Source: DASUPK01 sp963747425 | GTDB taxonomy: Bacteria; Actinomycetota; Thermoleophilia; Solirubrobacterales; 70-9 | DNA: 64,000 nt | Reading direction: 5' to 3' | NCBI GenBank assembly: GCA_963747425.1 | Contig: CAVVFJ010000001.1 | Location: 186,001 to 250,000, forward strand | Shown here: one piece after another, positions 1 through 7,904 of the stretch | Layout: every line of letters starts with the position of its first letter | Position numbering within the stretch: the first letter of the stretch is position 1 | Position numbers and translations under genes: made by a program | The notes under the pieces: model-generated | What the model saw: only the letters and a program-made list of their open reading frames with translations | Database searches by the model: none | What the model was told of the DNA's origin: nothing

Positions 1-15
1 AGGGGCTGCCCCGCC

Positions 16-930
16 TCAGGCCGGGGGCCCGGCCAGGGGACCCGTGGGCGCGATCACCCGGAGGGCACGCGGCAGCAGGCGGATCGTCGCGGGCAGGTCG
101 GCGAGGTGCTCGCCGTCGGCATAGATCGCGAAGTCCTCGTCGGCGCTCACCTCGACCTCGGCGCCGCGAAGGACGGTGATCTCCTGGTTCTCGATCTGGG
201 TCCCCTTGAACACCCTGGGCAGGCCCTTGAGGAATTGCAGCTTGCCGGTGTGCGCGGTGAGCACCACGTCGAGCAGGCCGTCGTCGAGCTCCGCGTTCGG
301 CGCCACGAACATGCCGCCGCCGTAGGCGCGGCTGTTGGCGACCGCGACCGAGTATCCGAAGCACTCGGTTCGCTCGCCGTCCACGGTGACGGTGAATCTG
401 TGCGGCTTCCAGGCGGCCAGGGTGCGGAGGGCGGCGTAGGCGTAGACGAGGTTGCCCTTGATGAACCGGGCCTCGTTGGCGATCCGGTTCGCCACCGAGT
501 CGAAGCCGAACGAGGCGATGCAGAGGAAGCGCCTGTCATTGACCACGCCCACATCGATCTCGCGCGCCTGGCCGTCGGCAAGGATCGAGACCGCGCCCGC
601 CGGCTCATTCGGGATGCGCAGCACGCGGCCCAGATCGTTGCCGCGACCGCCTGGGAGTATCCCCATCGGCGTCCCGGTCTGAGCGAGGGCGCCACCGACC
701 TGGCCGACCAGGCCGTCGCCGCTCATCACCACCGGGATCTCCCCGTCGTCGGCCGCCTGGCGGGCCTCGCCGACGCCGTGCTCGAGGCTCTCGGTGCGCA
801 CGACTCGGTAGAGGATGTCGCGGCGCCCCAGCTCCCGCTCGACCTCGGGCAGGAGCTTCAGGGTTCGTCCGCCCGCGGAGTGCGGGTTGACGAGCAGCAG
901 GTGGCGACTCGGCTCGCTGATCCGGTGAAT
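16..930 (-). CDS. Diacylglycerol/sphingosine kinase family lipid kinase (YegS/LCB5-like), start unclear
   Basis: ATP-dependent phosphorylation of a lipid such as diacylglycerol is the expected role. Read from the codon after the upstream stop, the protein has 304 residues, the usual family length. It shows the N-terminal NPHSAGG nucleotide-binding motif (about residues 15-21), SGDGL (about 70-74, the GGDGT-type loop) and GGRGND (about 94-99). The first standard start codon (GTG, 799-801) lies after the NP motif and would remove it. The open frame begins directly after the TAG of the methyltransferase, with ATT as first codon, so the true start is non-canonical or the two genes are one frame broken by an amber codon. 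The family call is firm and the start is not. Confidence 0.85.
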   Translation of the reverse strand: MHRISEPSRHLLLVNPHSAGGRTLKLLPEVERELGRRDILYRVVRTESLEHGVGEARQAADDGEIPVVMSGDGLVGQVGGALAQTGTPMGILPGGRGNDLGRVLRIPNEPAGAVSILADGQAREIDVGVVNDRRFLCIASFGFDSVANRIANEARFIKGNLVYAYAALRTLAAWKPHRFTVTVDGERTECFGYSVAVANSRAYGGGMFVAPNAELDDGLLDVVLTAHTGKLQFLKGLPRVFKGTQIENQEITVLRGAEVEVSADEDFAIYADGEHLADLPATIRLLPRALRVIAPTGPLAGPPA

Positions 931-1569
931 CTAGTTGCGCCGGGCCTCAGGCGGGCGGCGGGCGATGAAGTAGGTGCCCTCAGCGGCCTCACCGGTCGCC
1001 ACCTTCTCGAGCCGGGCCTTCCCGAATCCGCGCTCGAGCACGGCATCGGGCGTGTAGAAGGGCGTCTGCGGCCCCCAGCTGGCGGCGATGACCGCGTGGC
1101 CGCCGGGACGCAGGACGCGCGCGATCTCGCCGAAGAACGGCGGCATGTTGAGCTGCGCGACGAGGTCGAACGAATCGTCGTCGAAGGGCAGGCGCGCTGC
1201 GTCGGCGACCTTGAACGCGACCCGTCCCTCCGGGTCCAGGCCGATCCGGGCCTGTGCCCTTCGGATCATCTCGCCGGAGATGTCAACGCCGCGCACCCGG
1301 GCGTGGGGGAACTCACGCGCGATCAGCAGAGCACCGTCGCCGAGCCCGGTGCCGATGTCCAGCGCGCGTTCGGGCTCCGGGCGCACGTGCAGCAGCGCGG
1401 CCGCCAGCGGCGCCAGGTGGGCCGGGGAGCCTGCGGTCGTGCGGTCCTCCCAGCCCTGGGCGTTGCGGTCGAAGAAGCTCCGCATCGGCGCCCGGATCAG
1501 GGGCCAGCTCGCCGGGAACCTGGCGACGAGCGCGTTCAGGGCGCGCCCAATGACGAATCGAGCCTCCAT
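931..1569 (-). CDS. Class I SAM-dependent methyltransferase
   Basis: This 212-residue protein has a Rossmann-type SAM site: motif I DIGTGLGDG, then GVDIS as the acidic ribose-binding strand, and LPFDDDSFD as motif IV. These are typical of Methyltransf_11/UbiE-like enzymes; the substrate cannot be told. The ATG at 1567-1569 was chosen because the extra upstream codons are proline-rich and overlap the divergent cyclophilin gene. Only 31 bases separate it from that gene. Its TAG stop is immediately followed, in the same frame, by the lipid kinase, which suggests a translationally linked pair or a split fusion. Confidence 0.85.
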   Translation of the reverse strand: MEARFVIGRALNALVARFPASWPLIRAPMRSFFDRNAQGWEDRTTAGSPAHLAPLAAALLHVRPEPERALDIGTGLGDGALLIAREFPHARVRGVDISGEMIRRAQARIGLDPEGRVAFKVADAARLPFDDDSFDLVAQLNMPPFFGEIARVLRPGGHAVIAASWGPQTPFYTPDAVLERGFGKARLEKVATGEAAEGTYFIARRPPEARRN

Positions 1570-1600
1570 GGGGCGATCATCGCAGGCACCGGGAGTAGGC

Positions 1601-2251
1601 TTGGGCGCCTTGAGCGTGGGGCGGACAGCGATTGCGGCCTCGCTGTCGCTAATCGCGATGGCGGGATGCGGCGGCGGGGGAGGGCAGAGCACGAGCGTGG
1701 CCCTGCCCGCCGGCTGCAGCGAGGTTTCCGCGCCGGCCGCGAAGCAGGTCCATCTGACGCGGCCGGCGGAGACCATTCACGGCCAGGCGACGGCGACCGT
1801 CGAGACGAGCTGTGGCAGCTTCGAGATCGCGCTCGATGTGGCACGAGCGCCGAAGACCACATCCTCCTTTGCCTATCTTGCTCGCCAGGGTGCCTACGAC
1901 GACACGCTCTTCCACCGAATCGTGCCGGGCTTCGTGATCCAGGGCGGCGACCCGACGGGAACCGGTGCCGGCGGTCCCGGATATTTCGTCGATGAGCCGC
2001 CGCCGGAGGATCTCTCCTACACACGCGGGATCGTCGCAATGGCCAAGAGCCAGGTCGAGCCGCCCGGGCGCTCTGGGAGCCAGTTCTTCGTGGTGACCGC
2101 GGCCGACGCGGGCCTGACGCCGGACTACGCGCTGCTCGGCCGCGTGACGAGCGGCTTCGACGTCGTGCAGCGGATCGAGCAGCTCGGCACGCCGAGCGGC
2201 AAGCCGAAGGCCCCGGCGCTCATCCGGCGGGTCGCGATCCAGGGCGGCTGA
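1601..2251 (+). CDS. Cyclophilin-type peptidyl-prolyl isomerase, predicted lipoprotein
   Basis: The protein catalyses cis-trans isomerisation of prolyl bonds, probably on the outer face of the membrane. The N-terminus is a lipoprotein signal: Arg at position 8, a hydrophobic stretch and the lipobox MAGC followed by glycines. The cyclophilin domain carries FHRIVPGFVIQGGD and GSQFFV. TTG at 1601 follows a GGAG at 1592-1595; TTG at 1610 is an alternative. A longer open frame reaching back to 1088 runs through the divergent methyltransferase and is not believed. The stop overlaps the start of the peroxiredoxin gene as TGATG, so the two are probably translated together. Confidence 0.88.
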   Translation: MGALSVGRTAIAASLSLIAMAGCGGGGGQSTSVALPAGCSEVSAPAAKQVHLTRPAETIHGQATATVETSCGSFEIALDVARAPKTTSSFAYLARQGAYDDTLFHRIVPGFVIQGGDPTGTGAGGPGYFVDEPPPEDLSYTRGIVAMAKSQVEPPGRSGSQFFVVTAADAGLTPDYALLGRVTSGFDVVQRIEQLGTPSGKPKAPALIRRVAIQGG

Positions 2252-2715
2252 TGGCGAAGCTTCGCGTCGGGGACCAGGCACCGGAGTTCGAGCTCGAGGG
2301 CACCAGCACTCAGGGTTCGCAGACCTATCGCCTGCGGGACTTCCGCGGCACCGGCGTGATCCTGGCCTTCTATCCGGGCGATTTCACGCCTGTCTGCACG
2401 AGGCAGTTCTGCTCCTACCGCGACGATGGCGATCGGCTCGAGGCGCTCGGCGTCCCGATGGTCGGGGTCTCACCGCAGTCCGTCGATTCGCACGAGCGCT
2501 TCTCGGACCGCCACGGCCTGACGGTGCCGCTGCTCTCGGACCCTGGCAAGCGGGTGGCACGCTCGTATGGCGTCCTGGGGCCCGCCGGCTTCATCCGCCG
2601 CGCCGTCTTCCTGCTCGACGGCGCCGGCGTGCTGCGGTACCGGCACGTTGCCCTCTTCGGACTGCGCTACCAGGACGTCGGGGACCTGGAGCGGGCCGTC
2701 TCTCAGCTCAGCTGA
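2251..2715 (+). CDS. Peroxiredoxin, BCP/AhpC-TSA family
   Basis: A thiol peroxidase of 154 residues that should reduce hydrogen and organic peroxides. The peroxidatic cysteine is Cys49 in FTPVCT, and Cys54 lies five residues later, the C-x4-C arrangement of atypical two-cysteine BCP enzymes. Phe-Tyr-Pro precedes the active site (about 40-42), as is usual. It overlaps the cyclophilin stop by one base and is followed after two bases by an alpha/beta hydrolase, so the three genes look like one operon. Confidence 0.92.
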   Translation: MAKLRVGDQAPEFELEGTSTQGSQTYRLRDFRGTGVILAFYPGDFTPVCTRQFCSYRDDGDRLEALGVPMVGVSPQSVDSHERFSDRHGLTVPLLSDPGKRVARSYGVLGPAGFIRRAVFLLDGAGVLRYRHVALFGLRYQDVGDLERAVSQLS

Positions 2716-2717
2716 CC

Positions 2718-3581
2718 GTGGCCTCCGAGCGCCTGGAGCCGAGTCCCTTCGAGGTGTCTTCCTCGGGCGTCGAGCTTTCCGGCGAGGAGGTGGGGGATGG
2801 GGCCGCGGTCATCCTCCTGCACGGGTTGACCGCGACCCGGCGATACGTCCTCCACGGCTCGGTTGCGCTGGCGCGCAGCGGGTACCGGCTGGTCTCCTAC
2901 GACGCTCGCGGCCACGGAGAGTCCTCTCCGGCCCCCGAAGGGGAGGGATACGGCTACGAGGCGCTCACGGCCGATCTCAGGGCGGTAGCGGCCCAGCACC
3001 ATGGCGAGGCGCGGCCGATCCTCGTGGGGCATTCGATGGGGTGCCACACGGCGGTCGCTCACGCTCTCGACCACGCCGGCGAGGTGGCGGCGCTGGTCCT
3101 GGCCGGGCCCGTGGTACTCGGCCTTCCGTCGCCCGAGGAGAGACTCGCGTACTGGGATCGCCTCGCCGATGGCCTCGAGCGAGGTGGCGTCGACGGCTTC
3201 ATGGAGGCATATGAGGCATCCCTCGAAGCGGCCCCGGACTGGACGGAGACGGCGCTGCGGATCACCCGCGAGCGAATGCAGCTGCACCGCCACCCGGAGG
3301 CGGTCGCGCGTGCGCTTCGAGAGGTCCCGCGCTCCCTTCCGTTCGAGGGCCTCGAGGAGCTCGAGACGCTCGACGTGCCGGCGCTGGTGGTCGCCAGCTA
3401 CGACGAGGCCGATCCCGGCCACCCGTACGCGATCGCCGAGGCCTGGGCCGAGCGCCTGCCCGCGGGCCGGCTGGTCAGCGAGGAGCCGGGCAAGTCGCCG
3501 CTGGCGTGGCAGGGAGGCAGGCTGTCACGCGTGATCGGCGATTTCCTCGACGAGCCGCTGGTGCGGGAGCGGCTCGGCTAG
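2718..3581 (+). CDS. Alpha/beta hydrolase-fold protein
   Basis: The 287-residue protein has the hydrolase fold markers: LLHGLTA at about 33-39 (oxyanion), YDARGHGES at 61-69 and the nucleophile elbow GHSMG with Ser106. At the C-terminal position where the catalytic histidine normally follows a glycine, the sequence reads EEPGKSPLAWQG, so a lysine (about 259) occupies that place. Either another histidine serves or the protein is not a classical serine hydrolase. GTG start two bases after the peroxiredoxin stop. The stop codon shares CTAG with the convergent DUF3052 gene. Confidence 0.85.
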   Translation: MASERLEPSPFEVSSSGVELSGEEVGDGAAVILLHGLTATRRYVLHGSVALARSGYRLVSYDARGHGESSPAPEGEGYGYEALTADLRAVAAQHHGEARPILVGHSMGCHTAVAHALDHAGEVAALVLAGPVVLGLPSPEERLAYWDRLADGLERGGVDGFMEAYEASLEAAPDWTETALRITRERMQLHRHPEAVARALREVPRSLPFEGLEELETLDVPALVVASYDEADPGHPYAIAEAWAERLPAGRLVSEEPGKSPLAWQGGRLSRVIGDFLDEPLVRERLG

Positions 3582-3985
3582 GCCCGGTCCTTCAGCCTGA
3601 TCACCAGCCGCAGGCCCGACCAGGTCTCGTCGATGGCGCAGACCTTGTTGTCGACCAGCCCCATGGCGAGCCCGAGCTCCCTGGCGACGTCCTCGGTCAT
3701 GTCGGTCGCGACCCCGGAGGAGCGCTTCGGCCATGCGATCCAAAGGCCGGCCGCCGGGTCCATCGCACGCCTGAGGGCGGGTAGCCGCCGCTCCAGCTCG
3801 GCGCGGCTCTTGGTGAAGAAGACGATCACATCGAGTGGCCCGCTGGCGCGGGACTTGACGGTGACACCCTCCGGAAGCTCGCCGATCAAGCCACGGAACC
3901 CATCGGGAGCCGAGGGAAAGGCGACCCGATGTCCCTCCTTGATGGCGAGCTTCTTGACCAGCGGCGTTCCGGAGTACCCGGCCAC
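3578..3985 (-). CDS. DUF3052 family protein
   Basis: A 135-residue cytoplasmic protein that begins MAGYSGTPL and contains LWIAWPKRSSG and ETWSGLRLV, the conserved blocks of DUF3052. The biochemical role of this family is not known. No membrane segment or cofactor motif was seen. It is divergent from the PRC-barrel-like gene, with a 50-base gap, and convergent with the upstream hydrolase, sharing four bases (CTAG). Confidence 0.82.
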   Translation of the reverse strand: MAGYSGTPLVKKLAIKEGHRVAFPSAPDGFRGLIGELPEGVTVKSRASGPLDVIVFFTKSRAELERRLPALRRAMDPAAGLWIAWPKRSSGVATDMTEDVARELGLAMGLVDNKVCAIDETWSGLRLVIRLKDRA

Positions 3986-4023
3986 GTTGGGAAAGCTACC
4001 GGCGGGCGAATCGGCGCTCCTCG

Positions 4024-4029
4024 TATATT
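4024..4029 (+). promoter_or_regulatory. Putative -10 element (TATATT) for a leaderless transcript
   Basis: TATATT is followed by six bases and then the ATG at 4036. That spacing places the expected transcription start at or next to the start codon. No clear -35 hexamer is visible at the right distance. Inferred from spacing alone. Confidence 0.4.
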
Positions 4030-4035
4030 TGGGGG

Positions 4036-4374
4036 ATGGGAGAGGACGACGGCTATCCGATCCACTACGCGGCCGTGACGCGCGGCACGCCCGTCTATGC
4101 GTCCGACGGGCAGCAGGTGGGCGTCGTCGACGAGATGGTCGACAACTACCGGGAGCGGATCCTGGACGGCTTCGTCATCGAGACCACCGCCGGCGACCTG
4201 CGCTTCGTCGACGCGCCGGAGGTCGCCCGCACCGCCGAGCGGGCGGTCCGTCTCACGATCGATTCCGCCGCGTGCGCCCAGCTGCCGCCACCCGAGAAGG
4301 GCGCGCCCCAGTTCAGCCCCCGCCGCAGCGGCCGTCTCGGCAAGCTGCTCGGCGGCAACTGGCGTCGCCGCTAG
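4036..4374 (+). CDS. Small PRC-barrel-like protein
   Basis: A 112-residue soluble protein whose first two thirds (TPVYASDGQQVGVVDE to the region near residue 75) read like a PRC-barrel: a beta-rich stretch beginning with a specified state, then a G-V-V-D turn and a segment describing exposure of hydrophobic strands. The tail is basic (RRSGRLGKLLGGNWRRR), which might bind nucleic acid or membrane. ATG chosen because a -10-like element sits six bases upstream. The stop shares CTAG with the convergent DUF72 gene. Function unknown. Confidence 0.65.
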   Translation: MGEDDGYPIHYAAVTRGTPVYASDGQQVGVVDEMVDNYRERILDGFVIETTAGDLRFVDAPEVARTAERAVRLTIDSAACAQLPPPEKGAPQFSPRRSGRLGKLLGGNWRRR

Positions 4375-5106
4375 AAGCCGAGGCTCTTCTTGAGGCGATC
4401 GGCGTTGCGGAGGGCATACCCCTCCCAGTCGTTGTTGAAGTACGCATAGACCTCGGTCCTGCGCCGCCACTGGGCGATGCGGCGCGCCCAGGTGTCGATC
4501 TCGGCGCCAGAGTAGTTGCCCCCTCGGCCGCGGTTGCCGCGGTGAAAGCGGATGTAGGTCCAGTCGGCGGTTCGCTCGTGCGTCTGGAACGGGCGGCTCG
4601 GATCGTCCCCGATCACGAGCGCGACGCCGTGGTCGCGCAGCAGGCCGTAGACCTCGCTCGCGAACCAGCTGGGATGACGGAACTCGAACGCGTGCCGGCC
4701 GTCGGGCAGCGCCGCGAGTGGCGCCGGCAAGCCGCTCGTCGTCGCGCTGGAAGTTCTCGGGCAGCTGCCAGAGGGTGGGCCCGAGCTTCTCGCTCTCAGC
4801 CAGGGCCTCGAGCGGCTCGTAGAAGCGCTTGACGTAGCGGTCGGCGATCTTGAGGCGCTTCACATGGGTCAGGTAGCGGCTCGCCTTGACGGCGAAGACG
4901 AAGCCCGGGGGGCTCTGCTCGGCCCAGGCCTCGACTCCCGTGGGGGAGGCCAGCCGGTAGAAGGTGCTGTTCACCTCGACGGTGTCGTAGCGCTCCGCGT
5001 AGTGGGAGAGCCAGCGCCGCTGCGGCAACCCCTTCGGGTAGAGGCGCTCGCGCCAGTGAGGGTAGGCCCAGCCGGAGCAGCCGATGTGAACGGGCCGGCC
5101 TGTCAG
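4371..5106 (-). pseudogene. DUF72 (YecE-like) protein broken by one frameshift
   Basis: Two frames together make a complete DUF72 protein. The first part carries VHIGCSGWAYPHWRERLYP, EVNSTFYRL and FAVKASRYLTH and ends LWQLPENFQRDDERLA. The second continues APLAALPDGRHAFEFRHPSWF to VYAYFNNDWEGYA. Removing a single G near 4728 restores the reading frame exactly. No ATG, GTG or TTG exists ahead of the VHIGCSGW motif; the only candidate is CTG at 5104-5106, overlapping the stop of the phosphatase gene as CTGA. The gene is either a recent pseudogene or affected by a one-base assembly error. The function of DUF72 is not established. Confidence 0.85.
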
Positions 5107-6737
5107 CGCGCGCCGTTTCGGTGCAGCACCAGAACGGCGATGTCGTCGCGCGGCTCGCCGCCGTGGCGCTTGATCGCGGCCCGAGCGAGGCGCTCAGCGA
5201 TTTCGTCCGCACTCTTGCCCGCGGACTTGCCGACCTCCTTGGCAAGCCATTCAGGATCGTCGCCGTTGCTCCGATCGCGAACGTCGAGCACCCCGTCCGT
5301 GTAGAGGATCAGCGCATCGCCGACCGCGAGGGTGGCATCCGTGTCGGCCAGGACGGGGGAGGGGAGCGCGCCCAGCAGGGTCCCGGGCTCGCCGACCGAG
5401 TCGACCTGGCCGCCCTTGCGGAGGATCAGAGGAAGCGGGTGGCCGCCGAGGGCGACGGTGAGATGCGCGAGGTCGCGGCCGTTGGACGGCGCCTGGATGC
5501 GGGCCAGCGCCGCGGTGCAGAAGCGGAAGTCGGCCCGCTCGGAGCTGATCGAGTCGTGCAGCGTCCGCAGGACCTCGCTGGGCGCGCTGTCAGGTGAGGA
5601 CGCCGTCCGGACGGTGTACCGGGCGAGGGCCGTCAGCGAGGCCGCCTCCGGCCCCTTCCCGCAGACGTCGCCGATCACGGCGGTCCAGCTCCCGGAGCCG
5701 CTGCGGAAGACGTCGTAGAAGTCCCCGCCGACCTCGTACGCCTCGCCGGCGGCGAGAAACCGCGAGGAGGCCTCGAAGCCGCTGATCTTCGGCAGCGACC
5801 GCGGCAGGAGGCTGTGCTGGAGGACCGAAGCGATGTGGGACTGCTGCTCGTGCAGCCGTGCGTTGTCGAGGGCCAGCGCCGCCCGGTCGGCGAGTCGCTT
5901 CGCCGTGCGCCGCGCCGTCTCGTCGAAGGCCTTCGCGGGGCGCATGATCCACAGCGTCAGGGCGCCCAGCACGGAGCCGCGCGCCCCGAGCGGCAGCACG
6001 ATGCACGACTTGAAGCGGTGCCTGCGGAGCAATTCCCGCTCGTTCTCGCGGGTGGTGATCTCGTCGATCTCCTCGTCGGTGAGCTGATCCAGGTTCGCCG
6101 CGCGACCGGTTCGGATCACCTCCGCGACGGGATGGGGACCGTGGGGGTCGATCGGGGTGGTGGCGCGAAGGTTGGCGAACAGGTCGGCGACCTCCGTGCC
6201 GCTGCCACTGGCCGCGACCCGCTCGATCGACCCGTCGGAGGCGAGCATGTCGACCATCGCCACGTCGCCGAGGCTGGGAACGGCGAGCTCGGCCAGATGC
6301 TCGGCGCGATGCCTGCGGTCGAGCGCGTCCTCCATCAGGACACCCGCCTCGGCTAGCAGCTCGGAGGCGGCCTGCTCGCGATTCAGGTTGACGCGCAGGC
6401 TGGCGACCCAGAGGCCCGCCAGGTCTCCGGCGATCACCGTCACCACGGCGATCAGGTACTGGGCGGTGCTCACGTCCTGGTGCCAGAGGATCGAGAGGAC
6501 GGCGAGGGCCAGGCAGAACGAGCCGACGACCGCCGTCTCGGGCAGCGACGCGCTCATCGCCGCGATCACCGGTGGGATCGCCAGCAGGCCAATCAGGACC
6601 GCATCGGGGCCGGCCAGGCCGTCGAGCACCGCGATTGCGCTCGCCACGAGCATCGCGATGAGCACCGGGCCGGAGAGCTCCTGCAGGCTCGCCAAGGTTG
6701 GTGGCGGACTGGTCAGCTCCCGATCCCTGAGAGGCAT
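5103..6737 (-). CDS. Membrane-anchored GAF-PP2C (SpoIIE-type) serine phosphatase
   Basis: The 544-residue protein has a hydrophobic N-terminus with about four membrane spans (residues 20-130), a GAF-like sensor segment (about 165-305) and a C-terminal PPM/SpoIIE phosphatase domain (about 315-540). Catalytic metal-site motifs are visible: EVGGDFYDVF, VIGDVCGKGPEAA, LYTDGVLDVRD and DDIAVLVL. Such proteins usually dephosphorylate anti-anti-sigma factors in stress partner-switching. No STAS protein or kinase gene is adjacent, so the target lies elsewhere. A -10-like TACGAT sits six bases upstream of the ATG, which suggests a leaderless message. Confidence 0.92.
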   Translation of the reverse strand: MPLRDRELTSPPPTLASLQELSGPVLIAMLVASAIAVLDGLAGPDAVLIGLLAIPPVIAAMSASLPETAVVGSFCLALAVLSILWHQDVSTAQYLIAVVTVIAGDLAGLWVASLRVNLNREQAASELLAEAGVLMEDALDRRHRAEHLAELAVPSLGDVAMVDMLASDGSIERVAASGSGTEVADLFANLRATTPIDPHGPHPVAEVIRTGRAANLDQLTDEEIDEITTRENERELLRRHRFKSCIVLPLGARGSVLGALTLWIMRPAKAFDETARRTAKRLADRAALALDNARLHEQQSHIASVLQHSLLPRSLPKISGFEASSRFLAAGEAYEVGGDFYDVFRSGSGSWTAVIGDVCGKGPEAASLTALARYTVRTASSPDSAPSEVLRTLHDSISSERADFRFCTAALARIQAPSNGRDLAHLTVALGGHPLPLILRKGGQVDSVGEPGTLLGALPSPVLADTDATLAVGDALILYTDGVLDVRDRSNGDDPEWLAKEVGKSAGKSADEIAERLARAAIKRHGGEPRDDIAVLVLHRNGAR

Positions 6738-6743
6738 GCACTA

Positions 6744-6749
6744 ATCGTA
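6744..6749 (-). promoter_or_regulatory. Putative -10 element (TACGAT) for the PP2C gene
   Basis: On the minus strand TACGAT is followed by six bases (TAGTGC) and the ATG of the phosphatase. The spacing fits a leaderless transcript. No convincing -35 was seen. Inference from spacing. Confidence 0.4.
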
Positions 6750-6784
6750 AGTCCGTATCGCGAGAAATCGGTAAAACCCTGAAA

Positions 6785-7150
6785 ATGAACCCCGAGCCGC
6801 CAACTGAGGGATGGGATGCGATCCGGCGGACCCGGCTCGCCGCCGAGCGCACGGAGCTCGCCTGGTGGCGGACCGCGCTCACCTCGATCGCCGTCGCAGT
6901 CGGCGTCGGACGCGTCGTCCCCGAGCTGAGCGGCACGACGACCGAGTGGCCCTATGTCGTCGTCGGCATCGGCTGGGCTCTCTATTCGGTCTCCCTGTTC
7001 GGCTACGGCTCGATCAGGTCGCGCAGGGTGGAGCGGGCGGTGGATCGCGGAGAGATGATCCAGAGCTCGCGGATCGAGTCTCGCTGGCTGATGTCGGCCG
7101 GGGTCATCCTCTGTCTGGCGACCGTCGCTCTGATCGCAGCCTCGGCCTGA
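6785..7150 (+). CDS. DUF202 family small membrane protein
   Basis: A 121-residue protein beginning with the DUF202 signature RTRLAAERTELAWWRTAL (about residues 14-31), followed by three hydrophobic segments (about 30-45, 55-75 and 98-119). The family comprises small integral membrane proteins of unknown activity (YidH-like). It is divergent from the PP2C phosphatase with 47 bases between the starts. A short AT-richer stretch there probably holds both promoters. Confidence 0.8.
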   Translation: MNPEPPTEGWDAIRRTRLAAERTELAWWRTALTSIAVAVGVGRVVPELSGTTTEWPYVVVGIGWALYSVSLFGYGSIRSRRVERAVDRGEMIQSSRIESRWLMSAGVILCLATVALIAASA

Positions 7151-7189
7151 GCAGCGACCGACCCGCAGGCTGATAACCAGGGCATCGTT

Positions 7190-7545
7190 ATGTCAACTTG
7201 GCGGCGTGAGGATCGATCTGAGCTCATCCTCGTCGCGTATGCCGGCAATCGGGCCAGCGGAGTGGCCGCGTTGCGGGGCTTGGCGCCGGGAATAGGAGAG
7301 ATCAAGCGGATGTACGTCGTCCGAAGCAGCGCGGCAACGGCGTCGCCAGGGCGCTCCTGGAAGCCCTCGAGAGCAGCGCACGGGAGCACGGCGTCGAGCT
7401 TGATCCGCCTGGACACGCACGAGCGGCTCGGAGAGGCGAACCGCCTGCACACGGAGGGCCGGATATCGCGAGGTCCCTGACTACGACTCGAACCTGAGGG
7501 TCGGAATCGCTGGTTCGAGAAGACCCTCGGCTCAGTTTCCATAAC
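7190..7545 (+). pseudogene. Degraded GNAT acetyltransferase with four frameshifts
   Basis: Read piecewise in three frames, the DNA encodes a GNAT core: GEIKRMYV, then RPKQRGNGVARALLEALE (acetyl-CoA loop), then LIRLDTHERLGEANRLH, then AGYREVPDYDSN, then NRWFEKTLG. One-base changes near 7318, 7400, 7457 and 7500 join the pieces. The expected N-terminal 30-40 residues are also missing. Neighbouring genes are intact, so local decay is more likely than general sequencing error. The order of motifs is that of small-molecule or amino-acid N-acetyltransferases; the substrate is unknown. Confidence 0.8.
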
Positions 7546-7613
7546 TCCCGTTCCCGTGCATTCCCTACGCGCGGTTCCGACCCCGTCCGGTCAACCGTGT
7601 GGAATCGAAGGCG

Positions 7614-7904
7614 ATGAGGCAATCCCCCACGCATCTGCCGTGGCGCGTGCTCTCGGCGATGGTGACGGCCGGCGCCTCGTGCGTCGCCTGCGGATCCCGC
7701 GAGGACCTGGTCGCGCACCACAAGAGGCCGCGGCGCTACGGGGGCCTCGACGCGATCGAGAACCTCGAGGCGGTCTGCCGCAGCTGTCATCCGAGGGTCG
7801 AGCACGAGGCTGTTGCCCAGGCCAAGCTCGAGTGGGAGAGGCCCGACTGGCCCGGCCCGGCTCGTTCCCGGCGTACGCCGTCTCGCCTCATCCGGCCCTA
7901 CTGA
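7614..7904 (+). CDS. HNH endonuclease domain protein
   Basis: A 96-residue protein with a compact HNH nuclease fold: CVACG (first zinc pair), VAHHKRPRRYGG (first histidine of the active site), IENLEAVCRSCH (Asn, second zinc pair and final His). ATG at 7614 was chosen; GTG at 7599 adds five residues. The protein has only the nuclease core, so its target (restriction, phage or homing) cannot be told. It is isolated, with a pseudogene before it and about 580 bases without a recognisable gene after it. Confidence 0.75.
   Translation: MRQSPTHLPWRVLSAMVTAGASCVACGSREDLVAHHKRPRRYGGLDAIENLEAVCRSCHPRVEHEAVAQAKLEWERPDWPGPARSRRTPSRLIRPY

Noticed and set aside
106..1995. Long plus-strand open frame of 629 codons
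   Set aside because: It is antisense to the lipid kinase and methyltransferase, has no domain motifs and reflects third-position GC bias.
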